The notes: generated from the sequence alone by a model not told the origin. Shown: positions 23,701 to 31,137, numbered from the stretch's first letter. The stretch: 32,895 nt of DNA from an uncultured Bacilli bacterium (GCA_910587065.1 CAJUMA010000007.1:1-32895); one strand, 5' to 3'. Numbers and translations are program-made.

Positions 23701-25871
23701 TTATCAGTTGCTGTTATAGTTACTACTCCTGGAGCTTTAAAAGTGATTTTACCAGTACTTTCATTAATCTCAGCAATATTACTACTTACTTTCCAATTTT
23801 CCGGAGTTCCTTCTTTAATAATATGTGATAAGTCTAATACATCTCCAGCAAAAACTGTCTTTCCTGGAGCTTTTAAAGAGATAGCACTATCAGGATTTAC
23901 TGGAGACGGTTTTGTCTTAACAGTAACTCTTACTGTAACAACTTCGCCATTTGCACCTGTTATTTTAACATCAGTACTTCCAGTCTTTAAAGCTGTTATA
24001 CGCCCTTCAGAGTCTACTCTTAAAATACTTGGATCATTTGCAACAAAAGAAACTGGTTTACCGGCTAAAATCTTTATTGTTTGTATGTCACCAACTAGCA
24101 TATCAATATTTTTATCAGCAACAACTAAATTCTCAGTTGGTACAACTGGAACTTTAGAGTCATCAATAACTATAACAATTGACGATTTATTTCCATTTGC
24201 ATCATAAGCTGTTAAAGTTATAGTTCCAGAATTCTTAAATATTATTTTACCATTTTCTATTACTGCTTTACTTGTATCACTTACTTCAAAACGAGTAGGA
24301 GTTCCCGATAAGACAAACTCTTGTAAATCAATTACATCATTAACTGATATACCTCTATTTAAATTTCTTAATTCTATTTTATCAGTTGGATTTACTGGCG
24401 TACCATTCTTCTTAACAACTACATCTAAGTTTACTCTTTCACCATTTATGCCAATAACTGTAATAGATGCCCTACCTTCACCTACAGCTACTACAACACC
24501 ATCTTCATTAACAGTTATTATATTTGGATTATTTGAAATATAATGAACAGGATAACCTTTTTTTACCTTTATTTGATAATGAGAACCAATACTTAATTCA
24601 ACATAGTTAGTTTCTAATTCTAGAGTTTCATACTTATCAGGATTTACTGGTATATTGTTATCAATAACTGTAACCATAATGGTTGCTTTATTAAACCCTA
24701 ATAAATCAGATGCAGTAATTTTTACAGTACCTACCTTCTTAGCTGTTATCTTACCTTTTTTAGTAACTGTTGCAATTGATTTATTACTTGATTTCCAACG
24801 CCAAACTTTTCCTTTTAAAACTTTAGGAGTAAATTCTTCTCCAACTTTCAAGGTTAAATTACTAACAGATAAAACTATCTTAGAATTCTTATTCTTTTCT
24901 ATGACATTAATTCTAACCACTGCTTTATTTCCTTTAGCATCATAAGCAATTATGTCAACCGATCCAACCTTTTTAGCAGTTACTTTACCTTTTTTAGTAA
25001 CTGTTGCAATTGATTTATCACTTGATTCCCATTTAGTAGCTTTTCCACTCAAAACTTTAATTTGATATTTATCTTTAACATACATCTGTTTGAAACTAAC
25101 ATTTAATTTTAGTTTTGAATCTTTATTAACATTACTATCTTTTGTTGTTACTTGAGCATTTTCGGAAACTGTCAAATAATAATCTACTTTATATGTCTTA
25201 TCCCCATATTTGACTGTTAAAGTAATCTTTGTATTACCCGGTTTTAAAGCCTTTATTGATAAAATTCCATTTTTAGCTGTAGCCGATGCAACACTTTCAT
25301 CTTCAACACTTACACTAACATTACCTTTTATACCAATTAAGTTGTAAGCAACATTCTTTTTATTAGTATTAGCTAAAATTATCGTTCCACTTGTCGAACT
25401 TAGCCTAATGCCATTCTTTCCTTCATTAATTGTCAAATAACTAGTAGCTTTATAAACAATGTCATTAAAAGTTGTTGTAGCATATATTGTTACTTGGCCA
25501 GCTTTCTTAGGATTTACAACAACATAACCATCATAAGCAACACATGTAGCTATTTCTGCATCACTTGTACTACAAACAACATCTTTAGCATTTATATCTT
25601 TATAAGAATACGTTAACTTAAAAGAAGAATCATCTAATGTGATTGTTGCTTCTTGAATATCAAAGTATAAATTTTTATTGTTTATCTCTCTTTTATCGTC
25701 AGATTCTCCGATGTTATATTCTATATTTCCAAATAAAGTTCCTATTTTACCCCAAAATGAAGAAGTACAACTTGTTATAAGAAGTAATATAATAATAATT
25801 ATTATAATTATACATATAATAAGTTTAGTTGTAGTATGTTTCTTCTCGTAATTATCTTGAGAGTTTTTCAT
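20781..25871 (-). CDS. giant Ig-like (Big2) surface lipoprotein
   Basis: A 1696-residue protein. The N-terminus is basic, then a very hydrophobic stretch (17-34) ends in ITSC, which fits a lipobox with C35 as the lipidated residue; it could instead be a plain membrane anchor. Eleven Ig-like group 2 domains follow (about 68-148, 153-236, 254-325, 331-404, 415-488, 498-570, 580-652, 662-736, 747-818, 828-899, 902-975), with signatures such as SIATVTKKGKITAKKVG. A cadherin-like beta-sandwich region (from about 977) and further beta-rich domains fill the rest. There is no sortase signal or C-terminal membrane segment. Linkers read PVNPDK or similar. It probably projects far from the cell as a scaffold or adhesin. 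The ribosome-binding region contains six G in a row. It stands between the TasA-like gene and sipW-2. Confidence 0.88.
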   Translation of the reverse strand: MKNSQDNYEKKHTTTKLIICIIIIIIIILLLITSCTSSFWGKIGTLFGNIEYNIGESDDKREINNKNLYFDIQEATITLDDSSFKLTYSYKDINAKDVVCSTSDAEIATCVAYDGYVVVNPKKAGQVTIYATTTFNDIVYKATSYLTINEGKNGIRLSSTSGTIILANTNKKNVAYNLIGIKGNVSVSVEDESVASATAKNGILSIKALKPGNTKITLTVKYGDKTYKVDYYLTVSENAQVTTKDSNVNKDSKLKLNVSFKQMYVKDKYQIKVLSGKATKWESSDKSIATVTKKGKVTAKKVGSVDIIAYDAKGNKAVVRINVIEKNKNSKIVLSVSNLTLKVGEEFTPKVLKGKVWRWKSSNKSIATVTKKGKITAKKVGTVKITASDLLGFNKATIMVTVIDNNIPVNPDKYETLELETNYVELSIGSHYQIKVKKGYPVHYISNNPNIITVNEDGVVVAVGEGRASITVIGINGERVNLDVVVKKNGTPVNPTDKIELRNLNRGISVNDVIDLQEFVLSGTPTRFEVSDTSKAVIENGKIIFKNSGTITLTAYDANGNKSSIVIVIDDSKVPVVPTENLVVADKNIDMLVGDIQTIKILAGKPVSFVANDPSILRVDSEGRITALKTGSTDVKITGANGEVVTVRVTVKTKPSPVNPDSAISLKAPGKTVFAGDVLDLSHIIKEGTPENWKVSSNIAEINESTGKITFKAPGVVTITATDKNGNSSSITIVVEEKYNPDKPISNLVISNTNMNLTVGDIEQINKISGVIKSCVSNNTNVVTVDNAGFITAVGPGETIVVVEGINGEKVNITVKVSEASRPNNEKDIKLDKTKTTMTLGDKYTLKVIEGTPDSWSSSNSSILAVDSNGRLDAKNVGTATITVTGKNGSKDSITVNVVAKKIELSSIEKTLYVGSIFKPTITSSNYGSATWASMDESIATVDNNGNIKAVSPGVTVITVTNASGISTEVRITVLKYVLDNLVVKLDGVDTPINFKSINNSYQIDDVAYEVKKLQIEGILPKDKEYEDVIVKYEIDGVEFTGEIDLNKQTNNVKVKLVKTDENGNEIVLNEYSVTINKLKNSSTSLNLYHGSEEILPNTSDPYKIDNKENPLKLKVEKAPGSVITEVILTHGGVSTNITTDFNTSSTLDLSEGVSSLQITVVSEDGKNTKTYTYNLERLKRDIKIEFDKGNILEFNIDDSPQTFAYSITENGLPLNYALGDVEVLLDGVKSDKIKVSEGIIQISPTQDDLGKHTITVNYKGYSNKFDITILEDTYMIDTCNSGICNYKFDADYSLADEDIREEYGITNNVTIPLYTNILKYDKNGAPNYTVDETTGRIVIKNSTYDQGEVVITYNSAAKIKFIENKTDSNYYVLDVSLETGEDVFIKVEAYRYGKLIKTLDDIQIRVTKKYLLIANALPFDVATDDNNEYFLDAENRKDYIKFLNADEKFDLRTFDPYRIDNEKECFTYKFLAWTDDVGNILVSLSDLDKPITLSDSKPSLVLYASYESTSALDTDPVYAYMDLKDLDLFKSSNNSYKEIDEKLIYPGLEGGKGIKFNNTSGSDIAIVELIVQEDTLCVSNNACLNMGYKIRKYENGANNLYYYGSANNYDILYEDSDLDSNTYLPYYHSYKEIDISANKILVPKDGAVDIAVFWKWVDRDDIDAKIGNMAIDLNKYKFFLSVKYEKPKNNCTIIR
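23175..24629 (-). repeat. three copies of a two-domain Big2 super-repeat
   Basis: Residues 415-899 of the giant protein form an A-B-A-B-A-B pattern with a period of about 165 residues. A domains end in G-NGE-V (GINGERV, GANGEVV, GINGEKV). B domains end in -NG-K/S-S-I (DANGNKSSI, DKNGNSSSI, KNGSKDSI). Each pair is joined by Pro-rich linkers. This indicates expansion by duplication of domain pairs. Confidence 0.7.
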
Positions 25872-25917
25872 ACTATTCCCCCCTCTTCTATAATATCATA
25901 ATATATTCATTTAAGTC

Positions 25918-25956
25918 CCAACTAAATCTATATATATAAGATATAGACTTAGTTGG
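25918..25956 (-). other. intergenic hairpin B between tasA-like and giant lipoprotein genes
   Basis: ccaactaaatctatat (25918-25933) pairs with atatagacttagttgg (25941-25956), 15 of 16 pairs, with a 7-base loop. No T run follows on the minus strand. It shares bases 25953-25956 with hairpin A, so both cannot form fully at once. Confidence 0.6.
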
Positions 25957-25978
25957 AAGTTAAATTAATAACTTCCAA
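25953..25978 (-). other. intergenic hairpin A, just after the TasA-like gene
   Basis: ttggaagtta (25953-25962) and taacttccaa (25969-25978) form a perfect 10-bp stem with a 6-base loop. It is the first structure met by RNA polymerase after the TasA-like stop codon. Without a T run it may protect or process the RNA rather than end it. Confidence 0.6.
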
Positions 25979-26008
25979 TTATAAGCAATTTTTCCTATAA
26001 AGCCTTGA

Positions 26009-27049
26009 CTATTCAAAAGTTAAATCAGCAGTAGAAATAACATACTCTTTAACTACAGGACCATCTGCTTTTCTTAATTCAAATTTAATAGGATTTTTGC
26101 TCTTACTTAAGTTAAGAATAACTGTACCTGTAACTTCATCAGCTGAAGTTTTAGCTGATATTACAGCAGCTTTAGTTGCACTATCAGGTGCTGAAGTATT
26201 GAATAATTCAGTTCCAGCTGGAATAGTGAAGCTTAAAGCTTGGAAATAGTTATCAGTTACTAAGTCAGCACCAAACCATTTCTTTAGTGTATTATCAGTA
26301 TACTCTTTTACAGTACCTTCGATACTTGTACCAGTAAATACAGTATTTGCTTTAGAAGCATCATAACCGATTGTAGCAGCGTCAGCTAAATCAGCAGGTG
26401 CAACTTTGTTAGTGAAGATAGCATATAAACGATTTCCAGTAGTAGTTGGAGCTTCTTCTGTTTGTTCAATAACAGTACCAATTTCAACTTTAATCTTTAA
26501 GTCTTCAGCTACAGCTTTTTTACCTAATTCAGTATCTAAAACATCACTGTTTCCTTCGAATACCCATTTCCAATAGATTTTTCCACCTACTGTAGCGTTT
26601 TCGTTAGCAGCGTATACTGTTTTATCAGCTACAGCAGTTATATCGTCAGCTTTAACCCAGTCAGTACCATTTAAACTGAATTCTAGTGGATCATAACCAT
26701 TTTCTAGTTTAACTCCATTAGTAATTTTTAAAGTTTTAACAACTTTAAAGTTAGTTTCAGCAGTACCTTGAGCAGCATATTCGTATTCACCACTAGTTCC
26801 CGGAGCTATAACTTTATCTCCATCAGCAGATGCAACATAAACACCATCTACATTTGAGTATGATTGTTTAAATAAATCATCTACAGTTTGAGTTGTAGTT
26901 TCTGTAAAGTCCCATCTAGCAACTCTAGCAGTATCAGTTGTTCCATATGAAGAAATATATTTTGCATATGTTCCACCAACTGAGCTAAGAGTAACAGCAA
27001 CTAGCATAACTAATACAGCTAAGATTCCCATTTTTTTGTTTTTCATCAT
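26009..27049 (-). CDS. TasA-like fibre-forming, SipW-dependent matrix protein
   Basis: A 346-residue protein. GGAGG lies 6 bases before the ATG of MMKNKK. The signal segment (8-27) is followed by TYAKYISSYGTTDTARVARW, the hallmark of TasA/CalY (camelysin) proteins, cut by SipW. The mature protein is beta-rich, Ala/Thr/Asp-rich and free of Cys, as expected for a fibre subunit. Its codons are visibly less AT-rich than those of its neighbours, which suggests high expression. Length exceeds TasA (261). It follows sipW-1 by 125 bases that include a hairpin. In Bacillus TasA forms amyloid-like biofilm fibres. Here fibre formation is inferred from family and context, and the C-terminal part has no residues I can assign. 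Confidence 0.85.
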   Translation of the reverse strand: MMKNKKMGILAVLVMLVAVTLSSVGGTYAKYISSYGTTDTARVARWDFTETTTQTVDDLFKQSYSNVDGVYVASADGDKVIAPGTSGEYEYAAQGTAETNFKVVKTLKITNGVKLENGYDPLEFSLNGTDWVKADDITAVADKTVYAANENATVGGKIYWKWVFEGNSDVLDTELGKKAVAEDLKIKVEIGTVIEQTEEAPTTTGNRLYAIFTNKVAPADLADAATIGYDASKANTVFTGTSIEGTVKEYTDNTLKKWFGADLVTDNYFQALSFTIPAGTELFNTSAPDSATKAAVISAKTSADEVTGTVILNLSKSKNPIKFELRKADGPVVKEYVISTADLTFE

Positions 27050-27085
27050 TTTTCACCTCCCCCATTTTTAAGATTAAATTAATTT

Positions 27086-27104
27086 GTATAAGGATCCCTT
27101 ATAC
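27086..27104 (-). other. leader hairpin between sipW-1 and the TasA-like gene
   Basis: gtataagg (27086-27093) and ccttatac (27097-27104) form a perfect 8-bp stem with a 3-base loop. A second inverted pair (ggaag/cttcc, 27110-27134) with the palindrome aagcatgctt lies just upstream on the minus strand. No clear T run follows, so RNA stabilisation or partial attenuation is more likely than full termination. Confidence 0.5.
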
Positions 27105-27174
27105 CCCTCGGAAGCATGCTTTCAATAACTTCCTAATCTATGTAAACACTCCACCGGAATGATTACACCATTAA

Positions 27175-27951
27175 TTATTTACTATTGGTCTTTTTTGTTG
27201 TCTTCTTCTTAGTCTCAGTAGACTTAGAAGACTCTTTTTTTGTACCAGTAGTTTTTTTAGTTGTCTTTTCTTTTGATGTTTTATCATTTTCAGAAACATC
27301 TTTCTCTTTAAGAGCCTTTTGTCTTTTAAATTCCATAAACTCTTCATTTTCTTTGTCACGTTCAGCCTGTTCTTTCTTTCTTTTATATTCTAAAAACTCT
27401 AACTGTTCTTGACTAAGACTTTTCTTATTAGATAGCATAAACGCTACTGCAAAGACAACAGTAATAGCTAATACTACAATTATTATAGTAGTAGGCTCAG
27501 AAAGCGACTTTAACACATTACCTACAGAAGGAATTCTTGCAACATATATACCTTCAACATCACTAAGTTCAACCAATTGTTGGTCTTGCGATGAGTTGTT
27601 ATCTCCCTTAGTGATAAAACTATCTTCTCCACGATTATCAACTATCTCGATAATTCTGTGAGTAGTAACAGTTCCTTCTGCATCTCTAAATGCTATGACA
27701 TCGCCTATCTTTAGGGTGGTAGGATCGACTTCTTTTGTTATTATTAAGTCTCCCACCCTGATATCTGTCTCCATTGAACCAGATAGTACAATAAAAGGTT
27801 TAAAGCCAAATACACTAGGCACCTTATCTTTATCAGTATTGGCTTGGAACATAATGGATAAGTTAATTAGTAATACAGGGACTAATATAACTACCGCTAT
27901 GATTGTAAGCCAATTACTTATCTTTTGATACCACCTTTTCTCATTTTTCAT
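27175..27951 (-). CDS. sipW: SipW-1, ER-type signal peptidase I with long Lys-rich tail
   Basis: A 258-residue S26B peptidase. The N-terminal membrane segment spans about 13-35. Catalytic Ser59 lies in IVLSGSMET and His98 in VTTHRI, with GDNN at 116-119, again the Ser-His type. A second membrane segment (154-174) is followed by an unusually long cytoplasmic tail of about 85 residues with two related motifs (EFLEYKRKK 185-193, EFMEFKRQK 204-212) and a Lys/Thr/Ser-rich end. Bacillus SipW is about 190 residues. It should cut the TasA-like protein encoded next. AAGGTG precedes the ATG. The gene sits 40 bases after the Cys-rich lipoprotein gene without a terminator between them, so the two are probably co-transcribed. 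Confidence 0.92.
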   Translation of the reverse strand: MKNEKRWYQKISNWLTIIAVVILVPVLLINLSIMFQANTDKDKVPSVFGFKPFIVLSGSMETDIRVGDLIITKEVDPTTLKIGDVIAFRDAEGTVTTHRIIEIVDNRGEDSFITKGDNNSSQDQQLVELSDVEGIYVARIPSVGNVLKSLSEPTTIIIVVLAITVVFAVAFMLSNKKSLSQEQLEFLEYKRKKEQAERDKENEEFMEFKRQKALKEKDVSENDKTSKEKTTKKTTGTKKESSKSTETKKKTTKKTNSK

Positions 27952-27991
27952 AATATCACACCTTAACCTTTTATTTTACATTTTTATTTTA

Positions 27992-30949
27992 TTAGCAACG
28001 TTCACTACGATACAATGCTTTTGGCTTATTTTGTGGCAATGAATATTGTTTTAAATATTCTGAAACAGCTTCATTATACGCTACATATAAGTCAGTTTCA
28101 TCTTTTTCTATATATTCTTCTTCATGTTTCAACTCTTCTTGCGTTGCTTCTTCTACTTTACCTTGAGAATTTTCCTCTTCTTCACTTTCTTGAGCATCTT
28201 GTGATTCTTCAGTTTGTTCTTGCTCACCTTGATCTTGTCCTAAATTCTCTTCGTCTTCTTGACTTTCTTCCCCTGATTCTTCTTGAGTTTGGTCATCAGT
28301 TGTTTCTTGAGTTTGGTCATCAGTTGTTTCTTGAGTTTGATCATCAGTTGTTTCTTCTTGAGAAACACCTTCTTGAGTTTCATTTTCTTCTTGTCTATCT
28401 TCTGTATCTTCAGGAACGTTTTCTTCAGTCACTTCATCAGCCGCTGAAGAGGTTTCCTCGCTACTAAGAGAATAAGTATCCTCAGATAACACACCAAGAG
28501 AGAAACTTACCCCATCATATTCCCATGACCAATCCGATTCAAAACCTATAGAAGGAACCAACACATGCGAACACTTATTACATCCAATCTTGTCGAAAAT
28601 ATCATCCGGGATTGCCTCTCTATAAGGATCATGAGGAATCTTTATTGTACGTGATTCATCTTCCTTACCACATTCACTGCAGACAAATTTGGAAATTCTA
28701 CAATATGTCATCGCTTCTTCAGAAGTTAATGTTTGAGGAATCTCTTCAAAATTACAAGTATGTGTCATTACTCTACCGCAATCACATGATCCAGTACCAT
28801 TATCAATACATACAGTAAATTCTCCGTTAACAGTATACTCATATCCACAACTGCTATATTTATAAGTAGTTGTTTTAATATGTCCATCTTGACCATCTTG
28901 TGTAGTTTGTGTATAAGTTGGTGTTCCAACTTCTGTTTGAGTTTCACTTCCATGAGCTACATTATTATTTGTAATAGTGTAATCTTCATCACATTTAGTA
29001 CAATGAGTATCATTATGTGTATCATGTCCTGAAGCTGTACCACTTCCTGGAACTACAGTTACTGTTCCAGTACCATCAGAAATATGTGGAGACTTTATAC
29101 CCCTATGAGTTTCATCATATGTACAAACTTGTTCACAGTTTTCATCATCAACTTTTACCCATTTCCAATCATGAACATGTACTCTACCACAAATACACTC
29201 TAGCGTATCTTTATCAAATTTACAGTTTTCAGGTTCTCCATATTCAACTTTTTTATAAGTACATGGTTCTCCATCAATATATCCTGTACATGTTGTTGTA
29301 GTTACTTTTCTATGTTGGTTATTTGGAAGTTGTTCATAAGTTGTTTCAACTTTTTCAATATGTTCATGTTCAACTTTAATATCTCGTATATCAGCTTTTC
29401 CACATTCACAAGTACCTTTTTCAGTATTTGTTCCAGGAATTTGTATATAATTTTCAAATACATGGTCGCTTGTAGTTCTGCTTACTTCAACATGATCATC
29501 ACCGTATGTACAATCTTTTGTAACTACCTTTGTGTGCGTTTTTCCTTCTTTATCAATATAAGTAGTTACAGTTGGTCCATATGTATGATTATGTACTCTT
29601 CCACAAACACACTCTAACGAATCTTTATCAAATTTACAATTTTCTGGTTCTCCATATTTAACTTTTTTATAAGTACATGGTTTTCCATCAATTTTACCTG
29701 TACAAATTGAAGTTGTAACTTTTCTGTGTTGATTATTATCTAACTGCTCATAAGTAACTTCAGTTTTTATAACATGTTCATGAGCAATAGTTATTGTACG
29801 AGTATCTGTTTTACCACATTCACATGTACCAGTCTCAGTATTAGTTCCATCGTTTACAACATAATTAATAAAATTATGTTCGGACTTCGTTCTACTAACC
29901 TCAATAGTATCATCACCATATATACACTCTTTAGAAACAATCTTTGTATGAGTAGTACCTTCAGCATCTACATAAGTAATTATTTCATCACCATATTCAT
30001 GTGTATGCTTTCTTCCACAAATACACTCAAGCGTGTCTTTATCAAATTTACAATTTTCTGGTTCTCCATATGTAACTTTTTTATAAGTACAAGGCTTTCC
30101 ATTCTTTTTGCCTTTACATGTTACAGTAGTAACCTTTCTATGCTGATTATCAGGAAGTTGTTCATAAGTAACTTCTGTCTTTAAAGAATGTTTATGTTTC
30201 TCATTACCTTTATCCTTGTCATGATCACCATTATCTTTTCCATTATCATCATGATCTTCATTACCAAGGTTAGAACCATTTTCACCATTTGTATTTTGTA
30301 TACCATTATTTTGTGAAACTTCAGTATTTGCTTTTTCTTCAATATCTAATGAAAGAACTAAATCCATATTCAAATAAAGTTCTGGATGTCTTAAATAATT
30401 TAATAATGTTACATTTTGTTCAGCTGTACCTCTATAGTTTTCAATTTCATAAAAGCGAGCCAAAGTTTTACGATAAGAATATTCTGAACCAAATCCACCT
30501 AATACTAAAGCTTTAATAATAGAATTTTTTACATAGTCTTGACTAATAAATTGTCTTGACAAATTAGGTATTACTAATTCTTGTCCTTCAAACATAACTA
30601 CAAAATAATCTTCTTTATAATTATGATTATCTACGTTTATTACCTCAGCACTAGTATCTTCTTTCAAACCATTTTCAGGTATTCTTTTTCTATTGGCTTC
30701 CTCTTCAATTTCATTTTTATCAAGAGAGTTTTCAGTTTCTTTATTAGAATCTTCAAGTTCCTTACTTGAATTTTCTTTTTCCTCAACAGAATCTTTAACT
30801 TCTGTTTCTTCTATACTTTCATATGCAATAGAATTTTCTTTAGTTAACTCATTTGCGTTATCAATGGAACAACCACTTACTGTAGTTGCGAGAGCAAGTG
30901 CCATAGCAAGTCCTTGCATTGCTTTTCTGACTCTTACAATTTTTTTCAT
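27992..30949 (-). CDS. large lipoprotein with repeated cysteine-rich modules
   Basis: A 985-residue protein. The start MKKIVRVRKAM follows GAGGGG by about 8 bases. The signal peptide ends TVSGC, a lipobox with C27. An acidic low-complexity stretch is followed by a region with a helical, possibly globular part (about 95-215). Two full and one partial 138-residue modules (254-391, 392-529, 530-592) each carry CKG-PC, NCKFDKDTLECICG, a single Cys before YGDD and GTCECG, with many His: eight Cys per full module. More Cys pairs of the CxxC type follow to about residue 810. The C-terminal 170 residues are Glu/Gln/Asp/Thr-rich with a TTDDQTQE tandem repeat. The Cys pairs look like zinc-knuckle sites or disulfides; outside the cell either is possible. 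It leads the matrix locus from a good promoter. Confidence 0.7.
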   Translation of the reverse strand: MKKIVRVRKAMQGLAMALALATTVSGCSIDNANELTKENSIAYESIEETEVKDSVEEKENSSKELEDSNKETENSLDKNEIEEEANRKRIPENGLKEDTSAEVINVDNHNYKEDYFVVMFEGQELVIPNLSRQFISQDYVKNSIIKALVLGGFGSEYSYRKTLARFYEIENYRGTAEQNVTLLNYLRHPELYLNMDLVLSLDIEEKANTEVSQNNGIQNTNGENGSNLGNEDHDDNGKDNGDHDKDKGNEKHKHSLKTEVTYEQLPDNQHRKVTTVTCKGKKNGKPCTYKKVTYGEPENCKFDKDTLECICGRKHTHEYGDEIITYVDAEGTTHTKIVSKECIYGDDTIEVSRTKSEHNFINYVVNDGTNTETGTCECGKTDTRTITIAHEHVIKTEVTYEQLDNNQHRKVTTSICTGKIDGKPCTYKKVKYGEPENCKFDKDSLECVCGRVHNHTYGPTVTTYIDKEGKTHTKVVTKDCTYGDDHVEVSRTTSDHVFENYIQIPGTNTEKGTCECGKADIRDIKVEHEHIEKVETTYEQLPNNQHRKVTTTTCTGYIDGEPCTYKKVEYGEPENCKFDKDTLECICGRVHVHDWKWVKVDDENCEQVCTYDETHRGIKSPHISDGTGTVTVVPGSGTASGHDTHNDTHCTKCDEDYTITNNNVAHGSETQTEVGTPTYTQTTQDGQDGHIKTTTYKYSSCGYEYTVNGEFTVCIDNGTGSCDCGRVMTHTCNFEEIPQTLTSEEAMTYCRISKFVCSECGKEDESRTIKIPHDPYREAIPDDIFDKIGCNKCSHVLVPSIGFESDWSWEYDGVSFSLGVLSEDTYSLSSEETSSAADEVTEENVPEDTEDRQEENETQEGVSQEETTDDQTQETTDDQTQETTDDQTQEESGEESQEDEENLGQDQGEQEQTEESQDAQESEEEENSQGKVEEATQEELKHEEEYIEKDETDLYVAYNEAVSEYLKQYSLPQNKPKALYRSERC
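28281..28352 (-). repeat. three tandem copies of a 24-bp repeat
   Basis: The unit tcttgagtttggtcatcagt plus tgtt occurs three times head to tail (28281-28304, 28305-28328, 28329-28352; the third has one change). It encodes TTDDQTQE copies in the acidic tail of the Cys-rich lipoprotein. Copy number could vary by slippage without breaking the frame. Confidence 0.85.
29176..30190 (-). repeat. 414-bp repeat modules in the lipoprotein gene
   Basis: Module starts fall at 30190, 29776 and 29362, exactly 414 bp apart. Each opens with His then K/E-x-EVTYEQL or a close variant. Long stretches, such as the one coding CTYKKV-YGEPENCKFDKD, are nearly identical in DNA, pointing to recent duplication or gene conversion. 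The third copy is cut after about 62 codons and continues into HDWKW. Confidence 0.85.
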
Positions 30950-31005
30950 ACTTTTACCCCTCACTTTTAACCATTTTACTGCATTTGCTTCAGTTGTTGG
31001 TCCAT

Positions 31006-31034
31006 ATTTTATATCATTTATTTTAATTTGTCAA
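31006..31034 (-). promoter_or_regulatory. sigma-A promoter of the matrix locus
   Basis: TTGACA (31034-31029) and TAAAAT (31011-31006) have an exact 17-base spacer on the minus strand, 56 bases before the lipoprotein ATG. It is the best promoter match in the window. Confidence 0.82.
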
Positions 31035-31100
31035 GTTTTGCAAAATGACTATTAAAAAATAACTCCCAACACCCAATTGCTATTGCATATATTATAATAC

Positions 31101-31137
31101 AAAAAGATAGAAAAATCTATAACTTTTCTATCTTTTT
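31101..31137. terminator. terminator of spoIVA
   Basis: A perfect 14-bp stem (31101-31114 with 31124-31137, core gatagaaaa/ttttctatc) and a 9-base loop, starting right at the spoIVA stop. A and T tracts make it symmetric, but no gene converges from the other side. Confidence 0.88.

Noticed and set aside
23095..24207. A 370-codon plus-strand frame opposite the giant Big2 gene
   Set aside because: It mirrors the repeat-rich coding strand, has no ribosome-binding site or family similarity, and lies wholly inside a strongly supported gene.
28281..28352. CRISPR-like direct repeats
   Set aside because: The 24-bp units are head to tail with no spacers and encode an in-frame acidic peptide repeat.
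28015..30516. Several plus-strand frames opposite the Cys-rich lipoprotein gene
   Set aside because: Their composition (Leu/Phe/His or Ser/Cys-rich) follows from the antisense of acidic and repeated codons, and none has a start signal.
17527..30949. Sortase-anchored surface proteins
   Set aside because: None of the surface proteins ends in LPXTG plus a membrane segment and charged tail, and no sortase gene is in the window.
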